Shown: piece by piece, positions 11,864-23,932 of the stretch | Position numbering within the stretch: position 1 is the first letter of the stretch | Layout: each line of letters begins with the position of its first letter | DNA from: Marisa cornuarietis | Taxonomy: Eukaryota; Mollusca; Gastropoda; Architaenioglossa; Ampullariidae | NCBI GenBank assembly: GCA_004794655.1 | Contig: SMMW01000130.1 | Location: 744,001 to 808,000 of the forward strand | Direction of reading: 5' to 3' | DNA: 64,000 nucleotides | Notes under the pieces: generated by a model | Told to the model about the DNA's origin: nothing | Database searches by the model: none | What the model saw: the letters and a program-made list of their open reading frames with translations, nothing else | Program-made: the position numbers and the translations under genes

Positions 11864-14017
11864 CTCAAAACTCACCATTAGTCTGCAGAACGACGACTTC
11901 TCAAAATTTCGTTAGCTGTGAACTGGCTCTGACCTGTATTCGAAATATTCTCGGAGTCTAGGGCAACCAGCAACAAAGCTGCACTCGGACACCACACAAG
12001 GGCGGAGGGGGAGGGGAAGTCCTTTGCGTGTGAAAAGCATGAGAGTTCTTTGCCGCAAGGTCAGCGAGGGCAGAGTGAGTCAAGTACTAAAATGTCATCT
12101 GCGGTGAAGAAGTGGGGCTGGTGTCCGCCCTGCGCCTGCTGACAAAGTCGCTAACTGCCGCTCGCAGGTACCTCCAGAGTATTTTTAGTCCTTCTGATCC
12201 CAACCTCGTCTGCAGTTTGGGGAAAGACACGAGAATGGAGGGCAGATCATAGAACCAAAACGAGGCCGAGATTTGTGCATGCACTCACTGACCCTTGACA
12301 ATGAGTTAGAATGTTGCACATCCTACAAACATTACGCTTCGTGGTATTTTGACTTTGAAGGCCTCGCTGATTCCCTTTAGGTTTCCTTCTTCCATTCACC
12401 ATGCGAGATGACTTTAGGTTATCAGCTGTCACTACAGTGGGTCGAACATGTTGTTCGTCTTAGGCTTGACAAAACCCGTTACAGGCGCGATAAAATTCGT
12501 TACAGGTTTGACAAATGCTTGACAAAAATCATTACAAGTTACACAAAGCTCGTTACAATCTTGACAAAGTATTCCTACACGACAGTCGAGTTGGAGACGA
12601 AAAAAATTCACACATTGTTCAACATCAAGTATATCAAAGAAATATCATAACCAAATCCTTTTACAATATAAAATGACAGCAATGGTCGCAGTTATATTTA
12701 GCCATGCCTGGATCTCCATTGAAAATTCTGGAACACATCCAGAAAGGTGTAACACTGTTTCTTACGAGGTATTATAGAAAGCACACATAAGGGAATCTTA
12801 CATGTTTCTCGGATATAATTTACCGACCTGTAAGTACCATCTTATAAATGTTCGTGGTCGGTGGTTTTCCAAATTTTTGTAAAGTTTTTAATTAACGTCA
12901 GTTGCACAGTAACGTTCGGTGTTTCATTTTTCAAAACACGTTTAGTACTTTTCCGGACTAAAGACAAATAAATTTTACCCCTCTCGTTATCAAAAGATTC
13001 CAAGGTTAATTATAATAATTATAATAAAAAATGATTATCTAAGAACTCAATTTTAAGCTTTCTGTGGTATTGTTTAATAGATTTTATGACCCTTTAATAT
13101 AACAAAAACACAGCGGACCCTAGGGAACCTTTCTTTTTTAAAGTTCATTAAATGTCAAATATTTGTCTTCCCCACAAAGATGTCTAGAACGTGGAATAAC
13201 ATTATCAATCCAAATTTTGGTACATACAGTCTGTTCGTCTCGCAAAATGGCAGAGTTATAGTGAAAAGGTTCGGTGAAAATTCAGCAAAGATACCCAAAC
13301 TTATAGAAAGACTTCAAAAGTGACATCTTACCTGATGCGGTCTGCAGGAATTCACACCTGCTAATATTTGTGTTGTGGGAACAGAGACAAATCAGTAAAA
13401 AGGAGACAGAGTGGATCACAAAGGGAAAAAAACAGACGGGGATGGGACATGAGAGCAGGAGACATAAGAGACGAGTGGGAAAAACGCATACGTTTCATGA
13501 CTGATTCTAGGTGTGAACTCTCATCGTCATTTGAAGAGATGATGTGCTCCTTCTCTCTCTCTCTCTCTCTCGTTCACACACTCACACAGATTTGAATGCT
13601 TATTAATGACTCCAGACAATAGACAAGAGGGTGGACGCAAGCCGAATGGTAGAATGAAAAGCTAGGTATGTGCGGGAGTGAAGTGGGAGACTGGGGGGGG
13701 GGAGTGTGCCGTGTTCTCACCGAACCTGGCACAACCATTTGGTCAACTGAAAATCTGGTTAGTTTTATAACTATTTTAGCTACGACAAAGAGCTCAGGAG
13801 TCAAATAAAGCGAGACGATGCACCTGCTGACCTTTGTCACGAAGACCGCACATTTCTATAGGTCAGTCTACACTCAGCCTCAAAGGCACCAGACTGCAAG
13901 GAGTCAGACTTTGCTAACCTCTAAGGCTAAGAAGTGATAAGGACTTACAACAGGTGTCGGCTACCACAATGATCTGTGGCGCCCAGTGCCGTAGTCAGAT
14001 GGTGCCCAGGATTGTGG
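11861..14017. other. Non-coding stretch
   Basis: Nothing recognised. A loose series of short repeats (TTGACAAAACCCGTTACAGG and variants, about 22 bp apart) lies at 12465-12570. AT-rich DNA spans 12960-13080 and a (TC)n tract lies at 13550-13572. A minus-strand CAG|GTAAGA donor-like match at 13332/13331 has no convincing exon in front of it. Confidence 0.55.
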
Positions 14018-14060
14018 GAACATGGCGGCTTGTGGCCGGCATCGTAAATAGTCACGTGAC
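14018..14060 (+). promoter_or_regulatory. YY1-like ATG plus palindromic E-box
   Basis: AACATGGCGGCTTG at 14020-14033 matches the YY1-type core (ATGGCGGC) and puts an ATG at 14022 in strong context (A at -3, G at +4). Twenty bases on, GTCACGTGAC (14051-14060) is a perfect palindromic CACGTG E-box with flanks favoured by bHLH-zip factors. The ATG frame closes after nine codons, and a weak donor (GTAAAT) lies within it. Promoter function is inference. Confidence 0.25.
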
Positions 14061-14227
14061 GAGGCCGGCGACAGAGTGCAGATAATGACATATTAAAGTA
14101 CATCTTATCTACAGTCTACCTGGCCATTGTCCTGTAATCTTGCTACAGCCAACAAGAATATAGTTTAGTTCATTCACTTAATCCTATTCGTTCTTTCCCT
14201 CGAGAACATGCACACGCGCTCGCATGA

Positions 14228-14405
14228 ATACAGACACGCAGACTCGTACACGTATATATATATATAGTACACACATATACACACACGAGTACACATATAT
14301 ATACACTCACACACGAGTACACTTATATATATACACGAGCACACATATATATTTACATACGAGCACACAAGCGTGCACTCACTGGCACAGACACAAATAT
14401 GCAAG

Positions 14406-14457
<52 letters not shown>

Positions 14458-14461
14458 CACA
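14228..14461 (+). repeat. Compound (AC)n/(AT)n microsatellite
   Basis: Alternating ACAC and ATATAT runs with embedded GAGTACAC blocks, ending in (CA)n followed by (TA)n. Low-complexity frames on both strands come from it. Confidence 0.9.
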
Positions 14462-14553
14462 ACGTGTTTGAGTGCGCATGTCAGTTTGCTAGTCATTTCC
14501 TTATCTTCACTCTATTCCGAGTCCTATCTTCCAGACAAGCTTGTAAGCCAATG

Positions 14554-14556
<3 letters not shown>

Positions 14557-14619
<63 letters not shown>
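14557..14619 (+). repeat. (TG)n microsatellite
   Basis: An uninterrupted TG run of about 31 dinucleotides. Confidence 0.97.
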
Positions 14620-16253
14620 GGTACTGTAAGTGGAAAATGACAGAGTAACGGGCAGACATAAATGAAGCCACACAGAGAGAGAGAAACAATCAAATGACAA
14701 ATATAGAGAACGACAGAGAAAAGAAAGAAGTACGGGTATTATGTTTCAAAGGAAAGAAGGAAAGTATGCATGACGGGTTGACACATCTCTCAACGTTTTA
14801 AATAAATGTTTCGAGACGATTTGCGAAGTAGCAGTTCCGGCTTGTTGTATATCTCCACTCTGCAGTGAGTGAGTGAGAGAGAGAGAGTGAGTGAGAGTGA
14901 GAGAGAGAGAGAGAGCTGGTGAAACACGCGTTCTATTCAGCCACAAAAAAGAGGGAAGTGAATAAAACGCACGGGAGGTTCTTGAGCAGACGACAGAGCG
15001 GGTGGGAAGGGAGACACACAGTGAGTGAAGGAAGGAGGTGAAAGAAGCAGCAACGCTGTCAAAATCTACTGAAACAAGCAGACATCCACCCGCAACACCG
15101 CCGCTACCCGTACAGCAAGACTCGCAGTCACAAGCGCGCGGCAGCCACCCAGTGCTTAACGTTTCTTCAATTAGACACAAAGGACGATGTAAGTCATAAA
15201 CCTGCTGATTTTTTTAACTCATACATTTATGTGAAAGGGTGCAGTGACTTGGACTCCAAAGCTTGCTGGACCATTGAAACATAATAGTCGACACTTGTCG
15301 GCGGGATGGGACAAACAAACTGCGTTAAAAATAGTGTAGAAGCAGTAGATGAAGGGGGGTTATCCTCTACAGTCTACACACTCTTTAGCTCTGAACATTT
15401 TCTGCACAGAGTCTTACGAACAAAGTCTAGAATGTTCGCTGTGTGGTTCCCTCGTGTTTTCATACAAACTGCGCACTAGTCCGAGAAGTAAATTACCTTT
15501 AATGATGTGCGACGGTATAAATTTGTTTTTAAAAAATCTGGAATATATCCGGTGTAAATTATCTGCTGGTGTAAAATGTTATAATATTTTCTCAGGTAAT
15601 CCCTTAGTTCTTTACTGATTGTTCCTACCTTGCATAACTGTATGTCCTCAACTTCACGTTTTAATTCTGTTAAACTATTCCTACGCCAGTTCGTCTTTCT
15701 CTCTCTCTCTCTTCTGTCACCATACAGTTTAGACATTCTCTCTCCATCAAGTTTTCACAAATCAGTTTTAAGTAGCTTGGCTCAAAAAAAAATTTTCCCG
15801 CCCTTCAAGAACTGAAACTTTTGTTGTGGGGTTGCGCCACACCTCAGTATCAGAAGTCATCTGCCATGCCTCATGTTTGTTCACAGCACCTTACGAGCCT
15901 TAACTTGTGATTTACAGCATCTTCAAATCCTTTTAACATGTGAATGACCTACAGGTCTGCATGACGAACCCGAACTTTCACCAAAAAAACTGCAGAAATA
16001 CAATAATAGCCTTCCATCAACAGGATCTACCTGCACAAAATAACAACAATAAAAGTAGCCTTACAGGCACAACATCCACCTGTACAAAATGACGGTAAAA
16101 AACTGTTTCTTTTTTTTCCACCTTACTCCGATCTCTGCGTTCTTTCATGGTCCTTATTATATTCTCTGTTCGTGTGTGTGTCTGTGTGTGTGTGTGTCTG
16201 TGTGTGTTTTCGTGTCTGTCATATGGCATCATTACCCACTACCCTTTGTCTCC
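14620..16253. other. Non-coding stretch with GA-rich tract
   Basis: A (GA)n/(GAGT)n tract at 14866-14914 gives, on the minus strand, a pyrimidine run ending in TGCAG at 14860 that mimics a 3' splice site. The 37-codon frame after it (14859-14746) is unremarkable. A donor-like GTAAGT lies on the plus strand near 15189. Two copies of a ~56-bp direct repeat (core AATAATAGCCTT ... CACCTG) lie at 15985-16090. Confidence 0.5.
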
Positions 16254-16328
16254 TGTAAAGCGCATCGAGCTCACCTGCGTGTAGGAAAGAGTCCCATACA
16301 AATCCTATTATTATTATTATTATTATTA
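16254..16328 (+). mobile_element. SINE 3' tail ending in (ATT)n
   Basis: The sequence TGTAAAGCGCATCGAGCTCA, followed after about 30 bp by (TATT)/(ATT)n, matches the 3' end of a SINE or L2/CR1-like element. Related tails lie at 25701-25780 (minus), 46788-46860 and 57069-57120. No head was found; the (TGTG)-rich DNA upstream may have been part of it. Confidence 0.65.
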
Positions 16329-16476
16329 AAAATACAGCAGCTTTGATCACACAGTATTACCTGTCGAGATAAATCAATCTCATCATAATAATGCGAAGCA
16401 GTACCGATATGTTTTATCCAACAAGCCATTTCAATTAACGCAAGGGAGGGGGATATTGCAGCTAACAGCTGATATA

Positions 16477-17122
16477 GACATTCATACTGCTGTGCACATT
16501 CACACTGCTATCCACATTCATACTGCTGTACACATTTACACTGCTATCCACATTCACACTCCTGCACACATTCACACTACACTGTTATCCACATTCACAC
16601 TGCTGTACACATCCACACTGTTATCCACATTCACACTGTTGTACATATTCACACTGTTATCCACATTCACACTGCTGTACACATCCACACTGTTATCCAC
16701 ATTCACACTGCTGTACACATTCACACTGTTATCCACATTCACACTGCTGTACACATTCACACTGTTATCCACATTCACACTGCTGTACACATTCACACTG
16801 TTATCCGCATTCACACTGCTGTACACATCCACACTGTTATCCACATTCACACTGCTGTACACATTCCCACTTTATCCACATTCACACTACTGTACACATT
16901 CAGACTACTGTACACATTCACCACTGCTATACATATTCACACTGTTATCCACATTCACACTGTTGTACACATTCACACTTTATCCATATTCAGACTATTG
17001 TACACATTCACACTGTTGTACACATTCACACTTTATCCACATTCACACTGTTGTACACATTCACACTGTTATACACATTCTCGCTGTTGTAGATTTACAC
17101 CGTTGTACACATTCACACAGTT
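16477..17122 (+). repeat. Minisatellite, 18-bp unit in 36-bp pairs, about 35 units
   Basis: Two alternating 18-bp variants, TCCACATTCACACTGCTG and TACACATTCACACTGTTA, form a 36-bp higher-order unit. The regular alternation breaks down after about 16870, where units are shortened or substituted. Because 18 is a multiple of three, a 232-codon Thr/Leu-rich plus frame and an Asn/Val/Ser-rich minus frame stay open; neither is a gene. Confidence 0.95.
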
Positions 17123-19432
17123 TACGCATTTTTCACGGTTGCATACACTTATAAGAACACATTCCTAAGAACATTTTAGAACACTCGAAAACTGTGAACT
17201 CGGTAAACTTTAAAAGGAGAATTCAAACTGCACCCTGAACAGATCTGCGCGCAGTTGTTGCTGTCAGAATATAATATTGAACTTTGACCTGGGGTGGTGG
17301 AAACGCTGTCAGAAAATCCCTGCACTCCATGTCAGCTGTCAGTGGCTCGTCTCTACCTGTCTTTGTTTGCCTCTAGTGCCTTTGTGACAGACATGTAGAC
17401 AGGCAGACAGATAAATATGAGGTCCTCAATGGCAGCGTGTTACCAGTCACTTGTGTCACAAGTGCGCAATTAGTGCCGGGTGGTGCCGGGTGGTGGGGAG
17501 TGGGGAGGGGGGGACATGCTGGCTCGATGGCTAGAAATGTTCTTCGGAAACGTGACAAGAAATGAAAATCGCCATGAGAAAGAGCTCGCACTTAAAAAAG
17601 AGAGAGAGAGAGAAAGAAAGGAATTTTGAATATCTCACGCATGACTGCTGTGTGAAAGCATGTTTTGCATTTTCCTTCTTCTGTTTTGGAGGCTGGGTGT
17701 TACAACTTTTTTTTTTTTATCAGTTTAGCACATCGTTTTCCAAGGAGCTACAAATAAGTCGCCAGATGTCAAATGAGTGAAATGTCAGATGTCAGACACA
17801 ATGAATAAAAGGAAAAGATTTTTCTTCATGTCGTTCCTACTTATTAAAAGATGATTGTTGCTGATTTCCCTACTTGTTTTGACTTTTAAAAAAAATTCTA
17901 CAGGTGTTGAAGTGTAATATAATTTCTATTTCCTTGAATCCCCAGCTGAAATTTCATTTTAATATAATATAGTGTTTTCACATCTGGTAAACCGGTGTTT
18001 TATAACTATGAGAAGAGAAAATCATCAAATAGATTTTTGTGATGAAATTATTTTAAATTTAATTTGCAGAACTTTCAGCTCTTAACAAATTTCTTTCTTC
18101 GCAGGCAAGTAAATGTGGTTTTGTGACTGTTCATGCTCGACCGACGTGTAAAGAGTAAAGGTGAGATTTTCTTTGATTTATATATATATATATAATATCT
18201 GTTTTAAATTGTTGACAGTTTTGACTGTAAGAATGTTGAGGGGGACAGGTTTTTAACATGAATAATGTCAGAGTTTCGTCTTCATCATTCTACACAGTTT
18301 CGTGTGATTTTACCTGGATGATTTGGCAGTTTGATTAAAAGAATAGATGACAAGGCAGGTAGCACAGATTATAATTAATGGTGGACATATGCAGGTGTGC
18401 TTCACATCTTGTATAATTCTTAAAGGTCATCTTTGATATCAAGTAATTACCCTTTAAAAATTAATAATAGAAGGCTCTGTGCGTGAAATTTAGCATTAAG
18501 TTTAGAGTTCACCTCTGAGGAAACTCATTGCGCTATTTCACGGTGTGTTATAATTTTATAGTCAAATAAACATGAAGCTCTTTTGTGTGCAAGTTAACTG
18601 TACCTGGTTTAGGACAGATCACAACAGGTGATAAATATTTCCCTGACACATTAAAGATCGTATTAAGATAAACCGTGTGTTGTACACAGGTCGTGGCTAG
18701 TGCCTGTGTGTGATAACACTTAAAGCTATATATATATATACCAACACAATCGCTAAACACAATTCATATCATAACTGCTCTGAACAGAATTTTTTTGGGG
18801 GGTGAGGGGGGCTTGCGCTACATCCGTGCTACGCGCAAACTAGTTTTATTTTTGGCCATAACCATAAAGAGGTTTGAAAGATAAGTTTCTTTACTCACCT
18901 CTTATTACATTCTTATTACAGCCGTGGTACTTGAGTTTAAAACGAGACTATAAAACATTCCATGATACTCGGTATTTTTTTTATATCTTACAATCATACC
19001 AGCACTAACGGACATCGAGAAATTGCATTCAACATGCCCGATACGACGCTGGTGATGTTATGGCCACAGCATCTGCCCGCAGTCGTAAAAATGCGATCGT
19101 CGTTGTTAATATTATGGTGAGGGCTGAGATCCACGACTATAAAGCTGCTCGTAGCATGTGCATTACAATCCGCCGAGGTCTCCATGCCTGCGCGTGCTGA
19201 AGGGGGAACAGGCCTCCGCCACGTCACCCTCACCCCCCGAGCCTTGCTGTCAGACGTCGACATGTCGGATGCCAACATGGCGGGTGTCGGAGTTTAATTG
19301 TGAACTAGTTATGTAAGCCAGGTCGCACCAGCTGCGCTTAGCAGCTGTACAGATATGATTGGCCTGCTCCATTAAAGTGATTGGTGTCATAATGAGTCGC
19401 AGAGTCAGATGCCTACTTCGTTATATATTCGT
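17123..19432. other. AT-rich stretch, intron-like
   Basis: No gene recognised. Short (AT)n tracts lie at 18180-18195 and 18725-18740. The part from 18994 to 19280 is richer in CpG and holds a 94-codon minus frame beginning at a GCCATG (19278) and an overlapping plus ATG (CAACATGGCGGG, ATG at 19277), so both strands have a well-placed ATG in one CATG. A strong minus-strand donor match, AG|GTGAGTA, lies at 18899/18898 with no coding exon before it. Confidence 0.5.
18105..18160 (+). other. Candidate small exon (UTR or non-coding RNA)
   Basis: TTCTTTCTTCGCAG ends at 18104 and AAAG|GTGAGA begins the next intron at 18161, giving a 56-bp exon with good matches at both splice sites. One frame is open for 17 codons but stops with TAA just before the donor, and the other two stop early. 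If real it is more likely a 5'-UTR or lncRNA exon than coding. Confidence 0.2.
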
Positions 19433-19587
19433 CAGTATACTGCTTCATTATGATTTCAGCACAATGTTCTATTGTCATTTCAATATATTGCTTCATTATC
19501 ATTTTAGTATATTGCTCCATTATCGTTTCAATATATTTCTTCATTATCATTTTAGTACATTGCTCCATTATCATTTCAATATATTGC

Positions 19588-19620
<33 letters not shown>

Positions 19621-19978
19621 TCAATATACTGCTTCATGATCATTTCAATATATTGCTTCATTATCATTTCAATATATTGCTTCATTATAATTTTAGTGTA
19701 TTGCTGCATTATCATTTCAATATATTGCTTTATTATTATTATTTCAATATACTGCCTCATGATCATTTCAATATATTGCTTCATTATAATTTTAGTGTAT
19801 TGCTCCATTATCATTTCAATATATTGCTTCATGATCATTTCAATATATTGCTTCATTATAATTTTAGTGTATTGCTCCATTATCATTTCAATATATTGCT
19901 TTATTGTCATTTCAATATATTGCTTCAATGTCATTTCAGTATATTGCTCTATTATCATTTCAGTATAGTGCTTATTAG
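19433..19978 (+). repeat. Minisatellite, 24-bp unit, about 22 copies
   Basis: Unit TTCATTATCATTTCAATATA plus TTGC, with an internal (TTA)n expansion at 19587-19620 and a shorter one near 19731-19743. Variant units read TTTTAGTGTATTGC. The period is a multiple of three, so long hydrophobic frames stay open on both strands (up to 239 codons); these are repeat artefacts. Confidence 0.95.
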
Positions 19979-20439
19979 CAGCAGTGCCAGGACTTTATTT
20001 CCTTCCTTGTTACATGTTGGGGAAAGAGGGGAACCTGTCCCTTTTCTCTTGTGGAATTTATTTTGTAAAATATTGTGACAAGCAGACACAACCAGTATCT
20101 CACCTTTATAAGCTAGCGTGTTATTCTAGGGAAAATTACCAACAATTTGAGCCATGTAAAGTAAATAATGGGGTAATTTCAAGAAAATAATGGGGTAATT
20201 TGTTGAAATGAGTAGAAAATCACAATTACTCCTATTGATAAGTTTTTTTAAATATATTTGCTTTAAAGCCAGGTTCAAATCTGTCATGTTTTGCTTTGAA
20301 ATATGATGGCTTAAATCATGTGAGACAGGTTGTCCCCAGACTCACTTTAATGAACATTGTAACAGTTCCGAAAATAGAAAAGCATGCGGACCGTGCCGCA
20401 AATGCAAGCTAAAGCACGAGAAGGCCGTCTGTCATCATC

Positions 20440-20442
<3 letters not shown>

Positions 20443-20511
<69 letters not shown>
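20443..20511 (+). repeat. (TG)n microsatellite
   Basis: A pure TG run of about 34 dinucleotides directly abutting the 18-bp minisatellite that follows. Confidence 0.97.
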
Positions 20512-20512
<1 letters not shown>

Positions 20513-20850
20513 AATCGACACATTACACGGTATAAGACGCATTACATGGTATCTACACATCACATGGTGTAGACGCATTACTTTGTATAGACACATCACA
20601 TGGTATAGACACATTACATGGCATAGACACGCCACATGGTGTAGACACATTACACAGTATAAGATGCATTACATGGTGTAGACACATCACATGGTATAGA
20701 CACATTACATGGCATAGACACGCCACATGGTATAGACACATTACACAGTATAAGATGCATTACATGGTATAGACACATTACACAGTATAAGATGCATTAC
20801 ATGGTATAGACACATCACATGGTATAGACACATTACATGGCATAGCCACC
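20513..20850 (+). repeat. Minisatellite, 18-bp unit, about 18 copies
   Basis: Unit CACATTACATGGTATAGA with variants (CACATCACATGGTGTAGA, CGCCACATGG, TTACACAGTATAAGATG). It is followed at 20874-20955 by a degenerate ~12-bp repeat based on TACCACTGATGT. The frames across it are artefacts of the period. Confidence 0.93.
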
Positions 20851-21117
20851 CTCACGTGTGTCAGCGCACTGACTTACCATCAATTTACCACTGATATACT
20901 ACTGATGTAACACCGATGTATTACTGATGTACCACTAATATACCACTAATGTACTAGTGGAGGACTAATGTTGGCTTGCGGTGCCAGTCTTTTGACCGTT
21001 TTTTTTTGTTTTGTTTTTTGTACAGTTTTTTTTTAATTTTATTTATGTAGCTCCTGATTGAATGGTTATGCGCTTGCTTGCATTTAAGACCCAGCTCATC
21101 ATACCATTGTCTGCCAT

Positions 21118-21848
21118 TGTATGACTGTATCGCTGAATCAATCATGTATCACTGTATTACTGTATGACTGTATCGCTGAATCAATCATGTATCACTGTAT
21201 TGCTGTATGACTGTATCGCTGAATCAATCATGTATCACTGTATTACTGTATGACTGTATCGCTGAATCAATCATGTATCACTGTATTGCTGTATGACTGT
21301 ATCGCTGAATCAATCATGTATCACTGTATTACTGTATGACTGTATCGCTGAATCAATCATGTATCACTGTATTACTGTATGACTGTATCGCTGAATCAAT
21401 CATGTATCACTGTATTACTGTATGACTGTATCGCTGAATCAATCATGTATCACTGTATTGCTGTATGACTGTATCGCTGAATCAATCATGCATCACTGTA
21501 TTACTGTATGACTGTATCGCTGAATCAATCATGTATCACTGTATTACTGTATGACTGTATCGCTGAATCAATCATGTATCACTGTATTACTGTATGACTG
21601 TATCGCTGAATCAATCATGTATCACTGTATTACTGTATGACTGTATCGCTGAATCAATCATGTATCACTGTATTACTGTATGACTGTATCGCTGAATCAA
21701 TCATGTATCACTGTATTGCTGTATGACTGTATCGCTGAATCAATCATGTATCACTGTATTACTGTATGACTGTATCGCTGAATCAATCATGTATCACTGT
21801 ATTGCTGTATGACTGTATCGCTGAATCAATCATGCATCACTGTATTAC
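21118..21848 (+). repeat. Minisatellite, 43-bp unit, 17 near-identical copies
   Basis: The unit begins TGTATGACTGTATCGCTGAA and continues through TCAATCATGTATCACTGTATTAC. All 17 copies are exactly 43 bp and differ only at two positions (TATTAC/TATTGC and CATGTATC/CATGCATC). A decayed eighteenth copy follows to about 21890. The homogeneity implies recent expansion or ongoing gene conversion. Confidence 0.98.
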
Positions 21849-21890
21849 TGTATGACTGTATCATTGGATCGCTTTATTGCTATATGGCTG

Positions 21891-23155
21891 TATTACTGCC
21901 TCGCTGACTGTAAGCATCCTGGTCTACTTTTATTTCCCTTTTTACTTATTTCCTTCCTCCAGTCTTCCATTCTTTTGTTCTTTCTTTCCGTCTCTCAATC
22001 TTCCTTCTTTTTTATGTGTTTTCTTTTTTTCTTTTTCTTTTTTTTTTTGGTTTAAATGCTTAATTTTTATTGCGATTTCTTGTATGGTTTCGTTTTTATA
22101 GATTTATATTTCTTTTTCCTTTTTCTTTTCTGACATTATTATTATTATTTTGGCGTTCTTCCGTTTTAGTTTTTTTTTGTAGGTTTATACTTATTTGCTT
22201 ATTGTAAAACTGTAATCTCTTTTCCTCTTAACTATGTATTTACTGTTTTAAATGTAAATTTGTTAATGGCTTATTTTGGTCACAAAAATTTTATGACCAT
22301 ATTTGTTTAAGCGTCTAATTGTATAACTGTAAATAGTTTTGAAATCATTTTTGTTCCTAACAAATATTTTTCATAATCATCCTCCTTATTATCTTCTGTC
22401 TCTCTCTCTCTCGCTCACTTTCTTTTTGTTCTCCCCTGATAAATATATATATATATATATATATCACTGGCTCGCATTCCTTTTCTTCCCCTGTTCCTGT
22501 CTGTTATCTGTACCAAGCTCTGCATTAATTACTATTAACAGTAATCTTCTTATCAGCGAGGCATGATCTCGCGGTCAACACCTCAGTGTAGGTAGGGCCG
22601 ATAGAAGCTCCCCTGACAAAAACCGAGCAGTGTCAATATAAATATTAGACTGGCAACCAAACGATTGCTTGCACTCTTAGCTGTGAAAACACGTGTTCAA
22701 CCTAATGACAGAAACCAGTGTTAATAGTGTCAACCTACAGTAATATTCAAATGAGGTTGTTGTACAGTAAACTACCGTTAAACATTGTTGAATGAAAAAA
22801 CAACACAGTCCATGAGGTGATGATGACTTGTACGAGTCCTGCAAACACAGGTCCTAGTAATGTCCTGTGCACACTGTCAAGCCTTATGAATACACGTTCA
22901 GCAAACTGGTATTAACCTTTTCGAGTCACATAAATACACGTGCGATCAGCTTGTCTGACATACAATTATTTACACCGTTGTGGAATGCAAGCCAGTACAT
23001 ATGAGACAATAATGCGATACAGAAAATGATTATTGACACACGCTGTTAAGTGACTAGAGTGATGTTTAGACAGAATCAATGACACGAGAATCAGATTATG
23101 ATGTACAGAGTTCATGTTGGTCAATCTAACCAATTTACTCGCTTAACATACATGT

Positions 23156-23156
<1 letters not shown>
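21891..23156. other. T-rich then unique non-coding sequence
   Basis: Strongly T-rich DNA fills about 21920-22180, followed by (TC)n at 22400-22415 and (AT)n at 22443-22464. No gene is seen. The hydrophobic frames in the T-rich part reflect poly-pyrimidine composition. Confidence 0.6.

Positions 23157-23214
<58 letters not shown>
23157..23214 (+). repeat. (GAAA)n microsatellite
   Basis: About 14 AGAA tetranucleotides, followed by GGT- and GAA-rich short tracts up to about 23305. Confidence 0.97.
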
Positions 23215-23215
<1 letters not shown>

Positions 23216-23862
23216 CTTTGTGACTGCGGTGGTGGTGGTTGGTACTGTTTGAGATGGTGGTGGCGGTTGTTGATGTGGAGGTCAGTGAAGAAGAAGAAGA
23301 AGAATGCGGACGAGCACGAGGTTATTGACTGGTAAGTGGTATTGACAACAAAAACATTCAGAACTCGACTTGATGTACGAGGTAAAAGATCATAGTACAT
23401 GGTCGTATCTCAGGCCCAGTGTGCTCCAGATACGTCACACAGCATCAGTTAAATTGGGGACACCTTAATTTTAGAGTTATCTATGCAACAAAAAATTTGA
23501 CAGATTAAAGTACACACGATCTTGAGTTGGATACTTAACAATCTATCTCCCTCGTGTGTGTGTGTGTGATCACGCACCCGTGGTTGTGCATGTATTTATC
23601 TATCTATCTCTGTGTTTTACATCTAAACAACAACACCAACAAAAAGTGAGAAGTCACAACTGCAGCATCATTGTGACTGGAGCAATGACAGCCTGTATAA
23701 TATTGTACAAGCAGAACTATTTCAGTTCGAGGAAAGATAAATACATGCGACGAGGTTGAGTCAGATGATCGGAGCAAGACTAGTCTGTGGGGTGGGGAGA
23801 AAATCAGAGGGCAGTAAGACTCCGAGTAAAAAGTGGGCAGCAAGCCAGGTGAAATGTCTTAC

Positions 23863-23932
23863 CTGTGATGCTGGGGATGTACAATCCATTCAACGTGCTC
23901 TCCGTCTGTCTGGGAGTGTAGTTGGCCACCAT
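23863..23932 (-). CDS. Candidate first coding exon
   Basis: On the minus strand an in-frame TAA lies about 80 bp upstream of an ATG in strong context (AACATGG, ATG at 23932-23930). The frame reads MVANYTPRQTESTLN and runs 23 codons to CAG|GTAAGA, a near-consensus donor, ending in phase 1. The DNA immediately upstream (23940-24740) is GC- and CpG-rich, as at an animal promoter and 5' UTR. The protein is not recognised and no second exon was found. A 23-codon open frame alone is not significant; the support is the combination of Kozak context, upstream stop, donor and CpG-rich leader. Confidence 0.3.

Noticed and set aside
13332..13500. Exon before a perfect CAG|GTAAGA on the minus strand
   Set aside because: The frame before it has no ATG and no clear acceptor, and its hydrophobic look comes from pyrimidine-rich DNA. 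An exact 9-mer like this is expected about once in two such windows.
14746..15180. 144-codon minus frame, and an acceptor-like site at 14860
   Set aside because: The pyrimidine tract is the complement of a GA microsatellite, the Ser/Leu/Thr/His part is its translation, and the 37 codons after it are within chance expectation.
16456..17154. 232-codon Thr/Leu-rich plus frame
   Set aside because: A product of the 18-bp minisatellite period.
18899..19000. Exon before AG|GTGAGTA on the minus strand
   Set aside because: The only open frame is about 17 codons after a TAG and lacks an ATG or acceptor.
19359..20078. 239-codon Phe/His/Leu-rich plus frame and 181-codon Met/Ile minus frame
   Set aside because: Both come from the 24-bp AT-rich minisatellite and (TTA)n.
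21118..21848. CRISPR-like array of direct repeats
   Set aside because: The 43-bp units are contiguous with no unique spacers, and nothing resembling cas genes is present. The same holds for the 34-bp and 48-bp arrays.
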